Positions 15,075 through 21,554 of a DNA stretch of 23,113 nucleotides are shown here, in pieces. Numbering within the stretch: the first letter of the stretch is position 1; every line of letters starts with the position of its first letter. The stretch is from JBGPJM01 sp041485385 (GTDB lineage Bacteria; Planctomycetota; Phycisphaerae; Phycisphaerales; UBA1924). The stretch is from the NCBI GenBank assembly GCA_041485385.1, contig JBGPJM010000058.1:1-23113 (forward strand), read 5' to 3'. A program made the position numbers and the translations under genes. The notes below the pieces were generated by a model. The model saw only the letters and a program-made list of their open reading frames with translations. It was not told the origin of the DNA and ran no database searches.

Positions 15075-16928
15075 TCACCGCACCACCTCCTGCCCCACGG
15101 CAACCGCCCTCAGCTCCACCTCCGACTGCCCGCGCCGCCAGCAGTCGTGTACGCGGTACTCCTCCACAGGTTCCGGCGCATCGCTCCGCCAGTGGCACCC
15201 ACGCGACTCCTTCCGCCAGTGCGCCGACCTCGCGATCAACGCGGCCACCAGCAGCATGTTCTGCGTCTGCCACCCATCCGGATCATCGAAGATCTTGTCC
15301 AGGCTGTACCGCGCCCAGAAGTCGATCATGTCCCCCACATCCGCCAGCCGCGGCCCGCTCCGCTCGATCCCCGCATTCCGCCACATCGCCGACCGCAGCG
15401 ACGACAGCACATCCGCCAGGTCCAGCTCCCCCTGCACCGACGGCCGGATATCGCTCACCACCGGCACCGGCGCCGGCGGCACTCCCCACCCCCCATCCCC
15501 CGCGCCCCCGCCACCATTCCCACTCGCGCCCGCCCCCCCATTCGCCCCCCGCTTCCCCCTCCCCAGCAGCCGCGGCGACGCCAGGTCCCCCGCTTCTCCC
15601 AGCGCGATCCGTCTCGCCAGCCGTCCCGCCGCCTCCCCCATCACCAGCCCCTCCAGCAGCGAGTTGCTCGCAAGCCGGTTGGCCCCGTGCAGCCCCGTGC
15701 AGGTCGTCTCGCCGACGGCGAACAGCCCCGGCACCTCGGTCCGCCCGTCCATATCCGTCAGCACGCCGCCGATGGTGTAGTGCGCCGCCGGGTTCACCGG
15801 GATCAGGTCCTTGGCCGCGTCGAGCTCGTACTGCGCCAGCAGCCGCGCGATCCCCGGGAACCGCTCGGCGAACCCGCCGATCCGCCGGCAGTCCAGGAAC
15901 ACGTGCGTCCCCCCGTGACCCGCCAGCCGCCGCACGATCGCCTTGGACACCACGTCGCGCGGCGCGAGCTCGGCCATCGGGTGCTCGGCGGGCATGAAGC
16001 GGTACCCGGATTGGTCCAGCAGCTGGGCCCCCTCGCCGCGGACGGCCTCGGTGATGAGCGAGCGGCTCGCCCCCGCCAGGTACAGCGTCGTGGGGTGGAA
16101 CTGGATGAAGGCCATGTCGGCGATGGCCGCGCCGGCGCGGTAGGCCATCGCCAGGCCGTCGGCGGTGGCGACGCGCGGGTTGGTGGTCTCGCGGTAGACC
16201 ATGCCGGCGCCGCCGCTGGCCAGGATCGTCGAGCGGGCCCAGATCATCTGCAGCCCGTATCTAGGGTGGTACGTGATCGCCCCCATCACCGGCCCCCCAG
16301 GCTCGTCGGATGGCGTAATAAGGTCCAGCGCGAAGCAGTGCGCGAACAGCCGTATCCGCTCGTTCGCGGCCACCCTTTCCAGCAGGCACCGCGCCAGCTC
16401 CTTGCCGGTCGCGTCGCCGTCGGCGTGCACGATGCGGTGGTGCGAGTGGGCCCCCTCCTGGCCGAGGGAGAGCTCGCCGCCGGGGTCGCGGTCCAGGCGG
16501 ATGCCCCAGCTGACCAGCTCGCGGATCCGCTCCGGGCCGCCGGCGACGATCGAGCGCACCGCCGGCTCGTCGCACAGCCCCGCCCCCGCGGCCAGCGTAT
16601 CCGCCACGTGCGACTCGACCGTGTCGTCCCGCGCCATGACGGCCGCGATCCCCCCCTGGGCCCACGCCGTGTTGGAGAGGTCGGGATCGTCCTTGCACAG
16701 GACGATGCACTCCGGCCCGCCGCCCCCCCCACCTCCCGTCCCCGCGCCCTCTCCGTTCTTCCCGCGCCCGCCGCGCCTCTGCGAGAGCTCCCCCTTCTCC
16801 GCAGCCGCGATCGCCGCCCGCAGACCGGCCACGCCCGCCCCGATGACCAAGGTGTCCGTGAAGATCTGCGGCAGGAGGGAAGACCGGAACGGGATGAGGT
16901 ACCGGCGTTGATCGAAGAGCGGGTGCAT
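15075..16928 (-). CDS. nadB: L-aspartate oxidase with low-complexity inserts
   Basis: Encodes 617 residues, long for the family (about 540 in E. coli). It oxidises aspartate to iminoaspartate with FAD, the first step of de novo NAD synthesis. The FAD-binding loop is GAGVAG at residues 30-35. Family motifs include NTAWAQGGIAAV, EGAHSHHRIVHADGDATGKE, FIQFHPTTL, EAVRGEGA, YTIGGVLTDMDGRT, GETTCTGLHGANRLASNSLLEG and a C-terminal helical domain. Two stretches look foreign: residues about 47-72, between the first helix and second strand of the FAD fold, and about 445-487, both rich in Gly, Arg and Asn. The first is translated from a repeat also found at 17517-17549. No Shine-Dalgarno precedes the ATG at 16928. 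No nadA or nadC is present in the window. Confidence 0.94.
   Translation of the reverse strand: MHPLFDQRRYLIPFRSSLLPQIFTDTLVIGAGVAGLRAAIAAAEKGELSQRRGGRGKNGEGAGTGGGGGGGPECIVLCKDDPDLSNTAWAQGGIAAVMARDDTVESHVADTLAAGAGLCDEPAVRSIVAGGPERIRELVSWGIRLDRDPGGELSLGQEGAHSHHRIVHADGDATGKELARCLLERVAANERIRLFAHCFALDLITPSDEPGGPVMGAITYHPRYGLQMIWARSTILASGGAGMVYRETTNPRVATADGLAMAYRAGAAIADMAFIQFHPTTLYLAGASRSLITEAVRGEGAQLLDQSGYRFMPAEHPMAELAPRDVVSKAIVRRLAGHGGTHVFLDCRRIGGFAERFPGIARLLAQYELDAAKDLIPVNPAAHYTIGGVLTDMDGRTEVPGLFAVGETTCTGLHGANRLASNSLLEGLVMGEAAGRLARRIALGEAGDLASPRLLGRGKRGANGGAGASGNGGGGAGDGGWGVPPAPVPVVSDIRPSVQGELDLADVLSSLRSAMWRNAGIERSGPRLADVGDMIDFWARYSLDKIFDDPDGWQTQNMLLVAALIARSAHWRKESRGCHWRSDAPEPVEEYRVHDCWRRGQSEVELRAVAVGQEVVR
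15465..15575 (-). repeat. C-rich low-complexity insert within nadB
   Basis: The top strand has tandem C-rich heptamer-like words (CCCCACCCCCCATCCCCC) very like the intergenic array at 14402-14451. Read on the reverse strand it gives a Gly/Asn/Ala-rich segment of NadB (about residues 452-487, including GNGGGG and DGGWGV) between conserved blocks. The reading frame is preserved. Confidence 0.7.
16761..16793. repeat. Repeat core inside nadB, copy of 17517-17549
   Basis: These 33 bp match 17517-17549 with a single mismatch. In nadB the reverse complement is read in frame and encodes GELSQRRGGRG. The intergenic counterpart forms the right arm of a foldback element. A neighbouring C-rich tract (16722-16760) completes the insert and encodes the following glycine run. 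Confidence 0.85.
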
Positions 16929-16941
16929 GGGTAGGGAGAAT

Positions 16942-17119
16942 AGGAGTAAGCAGGAAGCAGAAAGCAGTAAGCAGAAGAGCCGCCGCGTCGTCCCAAGGGG
17001 TTCCGTCGAGTTTGATACGGGTTGTTGCGAGTTGCGTCGAGTTTGGGGTGAGTTGATGCGAGTTCCGTCGACTTTCGTTGACTTCCGTCGACTTTTTGCG
17101 ATTTTTTGCGACTTCTTTT
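16942..17119. repeat. nadB leader: decamer repeats with helical spacing
   Basis: On the reverse strand, toward nadB, words of the form AAGTCGACGG or AACTCGCAAC follow each other every 10-11 bp over about 17001-17119, then a run of CTGCTTACTGC-like words at 16942-16972. No gene is visible. The block lies directly upstream of the nadB ATG and is related in layout to the region upstream of xylA. Confidence 0.7.
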
Positions 17120-17132
17120 GGGGGTGTTTTTC

Positions 17133-17148
17133 GCTGTAAGTGCTTGTG
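17133..17148. repeat. 16-bp direct repeat, copy 1
   Basis: GCTGTAAGTGCTTGTG here is repeated exactly at 17299-17314. On the reverse strand it joins GAAAAACACCC, and the combined motif (ACTTACAGCGAAAAACACCC, 17122-17141) closely matches 202-220 upstream of xylA. Confidence 0.8.
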
Positions 17149-17203
17149 GGGTATGGACTTGACGTCGGTTGGCGCCGCCGCGGGAGAGGGGACGAGAGAA
17201 TTG

Positions 17204-17274
17204 GAGAGTTTTTGAGAAAACACAGAGAGTTTTGGAGAGTTTTCGAGAGTTTTCGAGAGTTTTGGAGAGTTTTT
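17204..17274. repeat. 10-bp tandem repeat GAGAGTTTTN with phased T-tracts
   Basis: T-tracts begin at 17230, 17240, 17250, 17260 and 17270, exactly 10 bp apart, with another at 17209. Viewed from nadB these are A-tracts (CTCTCGAAAA). Such spacing predicts intrinsically curved DNA. The repeat also carries the 17-base word shared with positions 42-58. Confidence 0.85.
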
Positions 17275-17298
17275 GACGTGTTCTGGAGGGTTGGATCT

Positions 17299-17314
17299 GC
17301 TGTAAGTGCTTGTG
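17299..17314. repeat. 16-bp direct repeat, copy 2
   Basis: Exact copy of 17133-17148. The two copies bracket the 10-bp tandem array at 17204-17274. The bases after it (GAAACCTGCACTTGAG) differ from those after copy 1. Confidence 0.8.
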
Positions 17315-17402
17315 AAACCTGCACTTGAGTTCGGTTAGTGCGTGCCAAGATGCGCCCAATCCCGAAAACGCCCATTCGATGTCGGATGTGGAAGGCGAAG
17401 AG

Positions 17403-17544
17403 GCTCTCGCGGAGGCGCTGAGGGCGCAGAAAGGCAGAGGCCGCGCGCAGAAAGGCAGAGGCCGCAAGCCAGAATCCCTGATCAAGGTCGATCCCCCCAT
17501 TCCCACTCCCCTCCCCCCCGCGCCCTCCGCGCCTCTGCGAGAGC
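17403..17544. mobile_element. 142-bp foldback element with 24-bp inverted ends
   Basis: The ends 17403-17426 and 17521-17544 are inverted repeats matching at 22 of 24 bases. The left half carries a perfect 21-bp tandem duplication (17424-17444 and 17445-17465). There is no coding capacity, so it is either a miniature inverted-repeat element or a large palindromic extragenic repeat. A clear target-site duplication is not visible. Its right arm plus adjoining bases recur inside nadB (16761-16793). Confidence 0.6.
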
Positions 17545-17599
17545 TCCCCTCCCTCTTCCGCTCCAAATCCAAAATCCCCGATGCAAAATTGTACCACCA

Positions 17600-17614
17600 C
17601 GCGGCTCCGCCGCG
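17600..17614. repeat. Small GC hairpin (REP-like)
   Basis: CGCGGC and GCCGCG form a perfect 6-bp stem around TCC. It lies in the gene-free tract between the two foldback elements and resembles a repetitive extragenic palindrome unit; only one copy is seen here. Confidence 0.4.
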
Positions 17615-17742
17615 AGAGAATCTGCACCTATTACCCCTTTTTGGCGCGCAGGCGCGCAACCCTGAATCGGGTGCCTCCTTGCCGCGGCCGCCGCGGCGGC
17701 CCGGTTCGCCGCGCAGTACCCGATCTCGCGGGCAACTTCGTA

Positions 17743-17927
17743 TACGAGCCCCGAACACAGTGAGTGGGCCGCGGGGACCCGCCGGGGAATGGACTCGCGC
17801 CCCGGACCGCCGGCCAGAGTCGGTACACCCCTGCCCGTGCCCCTGCCGCTGGGCGCTCGCGGACGAATGGCACTGTGGCCGTGCTCGCTCGGCCCCCGCG
17901 GCCCACTCACTATGTTCGGGGCTCGTA
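17743..17927. mobile_element. 185-bp foldback element with 34-bp inverted ends
   Basis: The arms 17743-17776 and 17894-17927 are inverted repeats matching at 33 of 34 bases, beginning TACGAGCCCCGAACA and ending GGGCCGCGGGG. The 117-bp centre has no convincing gene. The size suggests a paired repetitive extragenic palindrome or a miniature inverted-repeat element. No transposase of the matching kind is present in the window. Confidence 0.6.
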
Positions 17928-17974
17928 GCGGAAATCGCCGAGGAATCGGGCGCGCCCAGCGGACCGCGCCGGCC

Positions 17975-18088
17975 CGGCACGGGGGCACGACGACGAACGC
18001 GGCCTGGTTCGACGGGCACGCCGCGACGGTGAACTCGGGGGTGGTGACGACGCTGGCGAACTGGGATGATCGGGACTATCGGAGGTAG
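17975..18088 (+). pseudogene. 3' fragment of an H-X9-DG-type pseudopilin gene, copy 1
   Basis: The frame reads RHGGTTTNAAWFDGHAATV, then NSGVVTTLANWDDRDYRR and a stop. This resembles the C-terminus of planctomycete prepilin-like proteins that carry an H-X9-DG motif; here ten residues separate His from Asp-Gly. The N-terminal prepilin helix and body are missing, and the DNA just upstream is foldback repeat. It is therefore a truncated remnant. A second copy lies at 18608-18715. Confidence 0.6.
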
Positions 18089-18446
18089 GGCGGGGCTGAG
18101 TTCATCAGGGATCGAGACCAAGCCGCTGGGGATCGCAATCATCGGCTCGGCATGGCCGCCGTCGAAGTGCACGAGGTCACACGACATAGCCCCACCGGAT
18201 TCAGCCAGCTGGGGTTTCGGCACGTTGCCGATTAGCCTGTCGCACGCCACTTGTCCGAAAAGAGGCAGCCTCTTGGCCCTGCCCACGGTACTTCAACTGG
18301 TATACCAGCTCTCCAAGGGCCGAACGCGTGGTATCAAACTGCTCACGGCCGTTGGCGTCAGGTCCGAGAGGAATGCTCGATATCGTGTGGACGTCGAGGG
18401 TCCAACCGAATCTCCATTTTCCCTCGACCTTGAGCGGATTCGTCAT
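18089..18446 (-). pseudogene. Frameshifted gene fragment, perhaps phosphoribosyltransferase-like
   Basis: From an ATG at 18446 the reverse strand encodes MTNPLKVEGKW, then GWTLDVHTISSIPLGPD and FDTTRSALGELVYQLKYRG. This recalls the N-terminus of some ComF-like phosphoribosyltransferases; the resemblance is from memory and uncertain. That frame stops at 18201. A coding-looking stretch continues in another frame from about 18280 (LPLFGQVACDRLIGNVPKPQ, then AMSCDLVHFDGGHAEPMIAI) to about 18090, where it meets the pseudopilin fragment. Two overlapping frames with sensible codon use suggest a frameshift and loss of the 3' end. It could instead be two unrelated fragments joined by rearrangement. 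Confidence 0.4.
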
Positions 18447-18499
18447 CAATGAGCCTCTGCCTGGTCTTGCCCGGCCTGCGATTCGTAGATTGTACGCGC

Positions 18500-18521
18500 T
18501 GCAGGGGCTGCCGCCCCTGCA
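18500..18521. repeat. Perfect 9-bp hairpin (REP-like)
   Basis: TGCAGGGGC and GCCCCTGCA pair perfectly around TGCC. No T-run follows, so a terminator is unlikely. It lies between the frameshifted fragment and the second pseudopilin remnant and fits a repetitive extragenic palindrome. Confidence 0.5.
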
Positions 18522-18607
18522 ACCCCGCCCGGAGAACAGGCGGACGGGGCCGGTGAGTGTCGGCGCGTCTTGGTCTTTCCGGGGATTCGCGAACCCTTGA
18601 CGCCCGG

Positions 18608-18715
18608 CGTGGCACGGCAACGAACGCGGCCTGGTTCGACGGGCAGGCCGCGACGGTGAACTCGGGTGTGGTGACAACGCTCGCCAACTAGGACGATCGG
18701 GACTACCGGCGGTAG
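18608..18715 (+). pseudogene. 3' fragment of a pseudopilin gene, copy 2, with nonsense codon
   Basis: The frame reads RGTATNAAWFDGQAATV, NSGVVTTLAN, then TAG at 18689-18691, followed by DDRDYRR and a second TAG at 18713-18715. Copy 1 has TGG (Trp) at the position of the internal stop. The His of the H-X9-DG motif is missing and the His after DG is Gln. This is a decayed duplicate of 17975-18088. A C-rich low-complexity tract built of CCCAGTCTCC-like words follows to about 18829. Confidence 0.65.
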
Positions 18716-18829
18716 GGTGACGCGGGCACGGTCGGGCGCGGGCCTCCCATCCCGTCGCCCAGTCTCCTCGTCTTCCCGTCCCCCAGTCTCCCCTTCCACC
18801 GCGTCCCCTCTTCCCCACTCAGCGGCCGT

Positions 18830-19129
18830 TCAACCATCGCGCTGCGTCTCCTCGGGTTGGCCTTGCAGCCGCTGGTACTCCGCCCAAGTCGTCACCCCCG
18901 CCTTCCTCATGAGCGCTCCCCGTCGATCTGATTCGGCCTTCTCGTCCTCAAACTCGCGACGCTCCTCGTCGGTCATGTCCTTCGTGTAGAACGTGCCGTC
19001 CTGGAGCGAACGGACCGACCTGCGGAGCCAGAACCACAAGACGAGCGCGACCAGTAGGACAGGGCTCAGCGCGACGACGAACCACAAATCGCTCGAAATC
19101 GCCAAGATGGTGGGAGCCATGGGTTGCAT
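18830..19129 (-). CDS. Small single-pass membrane protein, unknown function
   Basis: Encodes 99 residues (or 96 from the second Met). I recognise no family. A short N-terminus is followed by one strong membrane helix (about residues 14-34, LWFVVALSPVLLVALVLWFW). A basic LRRSVR then suggests that the C-terminus is cytoplasmic. The tail is charged (MTDEERREFEDEKAESDRRG) and likely a helix or coiled coil, ending with TWAEYQRLQGQ. It is transcribed away from the four-gene cluster across a 530-bp gap. Whether it belongs with that cluster is unknown. Confidence 0.7.
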   Translation of the reverse strand: MQPMAPTILAISSDLWFVVALSPVLLVALVLWFWLRRSVRSLQDGTFYTKDMTDEERREFEDEKAESDRRGALMRKAGVTTWAEYQRLQGQPEETQRDG

Positions 19130-19659
19130 CAGCCACGCGGCCCTGGATTCGCCTCAAGTCGGACGCCTCTTGACGCGCGCGAATCGTGCGGGACTGGGTC
19201 CGGTTCCAAGCCCTTCGCGCGCATCCACCCGATTGAGCACTCTACCCGATCATCCGTGCTGTCCGCGAGCCTCTCCCGCGAGGTTCGAACTTGGCCGGTG
19301 AGTCCGACGGGTGCCCAACCCCCTGCCGGCGTCGCACCGCCCAAACCTCCGTCCCCCAAACGGGCGGCAAGCAGCGGCGACATTCCCGCGAAACGGCGCA
19401 CCACCACCCCCGCTTCGCGGCTATCTCTCGCAGGAGGGGTGCGCCCGGACCGCCCACTTAGGAAGAAAAACCCATTTTTCTTTTTCCTCGCCTGTCCAGT
19501 ATGCTCGTTCCCGATCGTCTCTCTTCCCAGGGACCATGACGGTCTTGCCGCGACACGGCTCCGCGGCGGGGGCAACTGATACGTAAGCGGTTTCCGGGGC
19601 TGCGGGTGAAGTTCCGCGCGCATCGCTACCGACGGTCCCGGTAACTAGAGGAGATCGCA
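19130..19659. other. Gene-free divergent interval
   Basis: About 530 bp with no convincing gene. It holds a perfect 9-bp inverted repeat (19175-19183 with 19214-19222) enclosing a smaller GGAC-TGG-GTCC hairpin. It also holds an A/T-rich dyad, GAAAAA-CCCA-TTTTTC (19465-19480), the only marked A/T-rich spot. TAGAGGAG (19647-19654) is the ribosome binding site of the following gene. Promoters for both flanking genes must lie here, but no strong -35/-10 pair is evident. Confidence 0.6.
19175..19222. promoter_or_regulatory. Long GC hairpin in the divergent interval
   Basis: GCGCGCGAA and TTCGCGCGC form a perfect 9-bp stem around 30 nt that contain a 4-bp inner hairpin. It lies 46 bp upstream of the reverse-strand small membrane protein gene. 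It may be an RNA structure or a protein-binding site. It is too short for a tRNA. Confidence 0.35.
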
Positions 19660-21543
19660 ATGCGAGTACTTGCTCTCAGAGCTTGGGCGATTTGCTTCGC
19701 GGTCGCCGTTGCCTCGGCGCCCGCCTTGGGCCAGCGAATTCAGTCGATGGCCCCCATGGCGGGGACGTTCGCGCTGCACAGCGGCGCCGCCCTGCGATTG
19801 TCGGCCACGTGTGTGCGTCCCCTTGCTCACACCCCGATGGCGCAGGATCTCTTTCGCGCCGCGAGCGGCATCATTCTGCGACAGGCGGACGACGCTGGAC
19901 ACGTTGTCGAACACGAACTCTCGGAGGCCATCAAATCCGGATGGGTGACAGTGCGCGGTGCCGGTCGGGCGTCCGGCGTGGACATTGTTCCAACCGCTTC
20001 TCTGCCTAAGGGCGACTGGCAGGTTCAGGTCAGCGGGGGAGCCGCTCTATCCGAATCTGACGGGGAACTCGGCAAGATCTTACCGGAACTCGCGCGACGC
20101 GGCACCGAGGCCGGTTTCAGGAACCTCCACAGCGATCGAGCGCAGCTTGAGAGGATAGTGGGCGCGGGCGATCCCATCCTCGATGTGTTCGATAGGGAGG
20201 CGGTCCACGTTGGCTGGTCGTTTCTCCAACAAGATGCCCTCGACCTCGCAACGACGCGTACAGGATTCTCGCTACGCAGAGTAGCCGGAGCCTTTGGTGG
20301 CGCCGAGAACTTTGTTAGGGCGACCGTCCTTATGCGTGGCAGCGCCCTCGACGAAGCATCGCTGACGCAGCTGGCCATGCTACTCAAGGCTGACGAGAGG
20401 TCGATCACGAAGGCAGCCGATCCTTCAGCGTTCCAGGACGCGTGGCACAGGCTGGGCGCATTGCGGGCTGTCACCGACGGCGCCACGGCACGACAGTCGT
20501 TTGCGGACGTCGCAACATCTGTTCGCGCCGACAATGTGTCGCAAGTCGTTGATGAGGTTGTCCAAGGCGCTTTGCGACGACGATACGGAATCGATCCGGA
20601 GCATCTTACGACTCGTTACCTCGAGTACGTGGACCCGCATGCATCCTTGGGATCCGTCGAGGGCCTCGTCGGACGCAAGCTGGAGCAGGGCCCGTCGATG
20701 GCCGACAACCTGGTGGTCATTCAGTCCGAGGGCGGCCTCCGCATCCACTACAACGGCCGCGTGCAGTCAATCGAAGGGTGGGAACAACTGCCTCCGGCGG
20801 CGGACTGGGGCTTCAAATCCGTTCTTTCGCGTGCGCCGCTGTCCGGAAAGGACGCTCGGGTCTTGGCACGCCGTGAAATCAACGCTGTAATTGACCCGGG
20901 AGCACTCGCCCGCCTCGACGGAAAGCGACTCCGCGTCATAGCGGTCCTGCCGAGGGACGAGGCACAGGCCGGGTTGCTCTTCCCCGACCGTCCGGTCGCG
21001 GACGTATTGGCCGCCACCCACAAATGGGAGCAGGCGGGAATCGAGGTTGTTTCGACGCCTGAGGACGTGGCTGCTGTCCTGCGGAATAGTGCGCCCGACG
21101 AACATGTCGTTGTCGCCCTCGATAACGGCGAGACTCAGGGCATCGCCTTCGCTGTGCGCGACCTCGGCGGCACCGTTCTGAGGTGCTCCAACTGGGACGA
21201 GGCGGACGCCGCCGTGCGGTCCACCAGATCGATCTATCTGGACTCCCTGTACGACGCCATCGTCGCGACAGCGAAGTCGAACAAGGACGCCGCGACGCAC
21301 CTGCGAGACCTGCTTACCGAATACGGCAAGGCGGAAGGACGGCGGGGCCGTATTCGCACCGTCGCCGTGGCCGCTACCGGATTGGCGGTCCTGGGCGGGG
21401 CGGGGGCGCGTGGCCTCTTCGTCTTCCTTGTCGCCGCCGATTGCTGTGACTGCGACAAATGCGAGTGCAAGGACTGCAAGTGTGACCGTGATGAGTGCTG
21501 CAAGCCAGCGAAGGCGGAGGACGACGCCAAACCCAACCCCTAG
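19660..21543 (+). CDS. Exported membrane-anchored protein with cysteine-rich C-terminal tail
   Basis: Encodes 627 residues of no recognised family. A signal peptide is clear (residues 1-24, ending APALG). The body contains alternating helices and strands, with Rossmann-like stretches such as LRVIAVLPRD and HVVVALDNGETQGIAFAV near residues 425-500. A glycine/alanine-rich membrane helix spans about 565-592. The last 35 residues hold nine cysteines within residues 595-614 (CCDCDKCECKDCKCDRDECC), spaced like a metal-binding cluster. Basic residues before the helix (GRRGRIRT) argue for a cytoplasmic N-side, which conflicts with an exported body, so topology is open. The start is supported by AGAGGAG 5 bp upstream. 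It is the first gene of a tight forward cluster, with more A/T at third codon positions than the housekeeping genes. Confidence 0.85.
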   Translation: MRVLALRAWAICFAVAVASAPALGQRIQSMAPMAGTFALHSGAALRLSATCVRPLAHTPMAQDLFRAASGIILRQADDAGHVVEHELSEAIKSGWVTVRGAGRASGVDIVPTASLPKGDWQVQVSGGAALSESDGELGKILPELARRGTEAGFRNLHSDRAQLERIVGAGDPILDVFDREAVHVGWSFLQQDALDLATTRTGFSLRRVAGAFGGAENFVRATVLMRGSALDEASLTQLAMLLKADERSITKAADPSAFQDAWHRLGALRAVTDGATARQSFADVATSVRADNVSQVVDEVVQGALRRRYGIDPEHLTTRYLEYVDPHASLGSVEGLVGRKLEQGPSMADNLVVIQSEGGLRIHYNGRVQSIEGWEQLPPAADWGFKSVLSRAPLSGKDARVLARREINAVIDPGALARLDGKRLRVIAVLPRDEAQAGLLFPDRPVADVLAATHKWEQAGIEVVSTPEDVAAVLRNSAPDEHVVVALDNGETQGIAFAVRDLGGTVLRCSNWDEADAAVRSTRSIYLDSLYDAIVATAKSNKDAATHLRDLLTEYGKAEGRRGRIRTVAVAATGLAVLGGAGARGLFVFLVAADCCDCDKCECKDCKCDRDECCKPAKAEDDAKPNP

Positions 21544-21554
21544 GAGGATGCCGC

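Noticed and set aside
15147..16934. 595-codon open frame opposite nadB
   Set aside because: Nothing protein-like in the translation; nadB on the other strand has complete family motifs.
16929..17627. N-terminal extension of the nadB reading frame
   Set aside because: The frame stays open upstream, but the DNA is tandem repeats and the translation is low complexity; NadB homology begins near the ATG at 16928.
17789..18088. Complete 99-residue gene
   Set aside because: Only the last 37 residues look like protein; the first part is translated foldback repeat, so it is better described as a pseudopilin gene remnant.
18500..18521. Intrinsic terminator
   Set aside because: The hairpin is perfect, but no T-run follows on either strand and no intact gene ends next to it.
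19195..19310. tRNA gene suggested by GAGGTTCGAAC and GGTTCCAAG
   Set aside because: The stems flanking the T-loop-like words do not pair properly on either strand and no acceptor or anticodon stems can be built.
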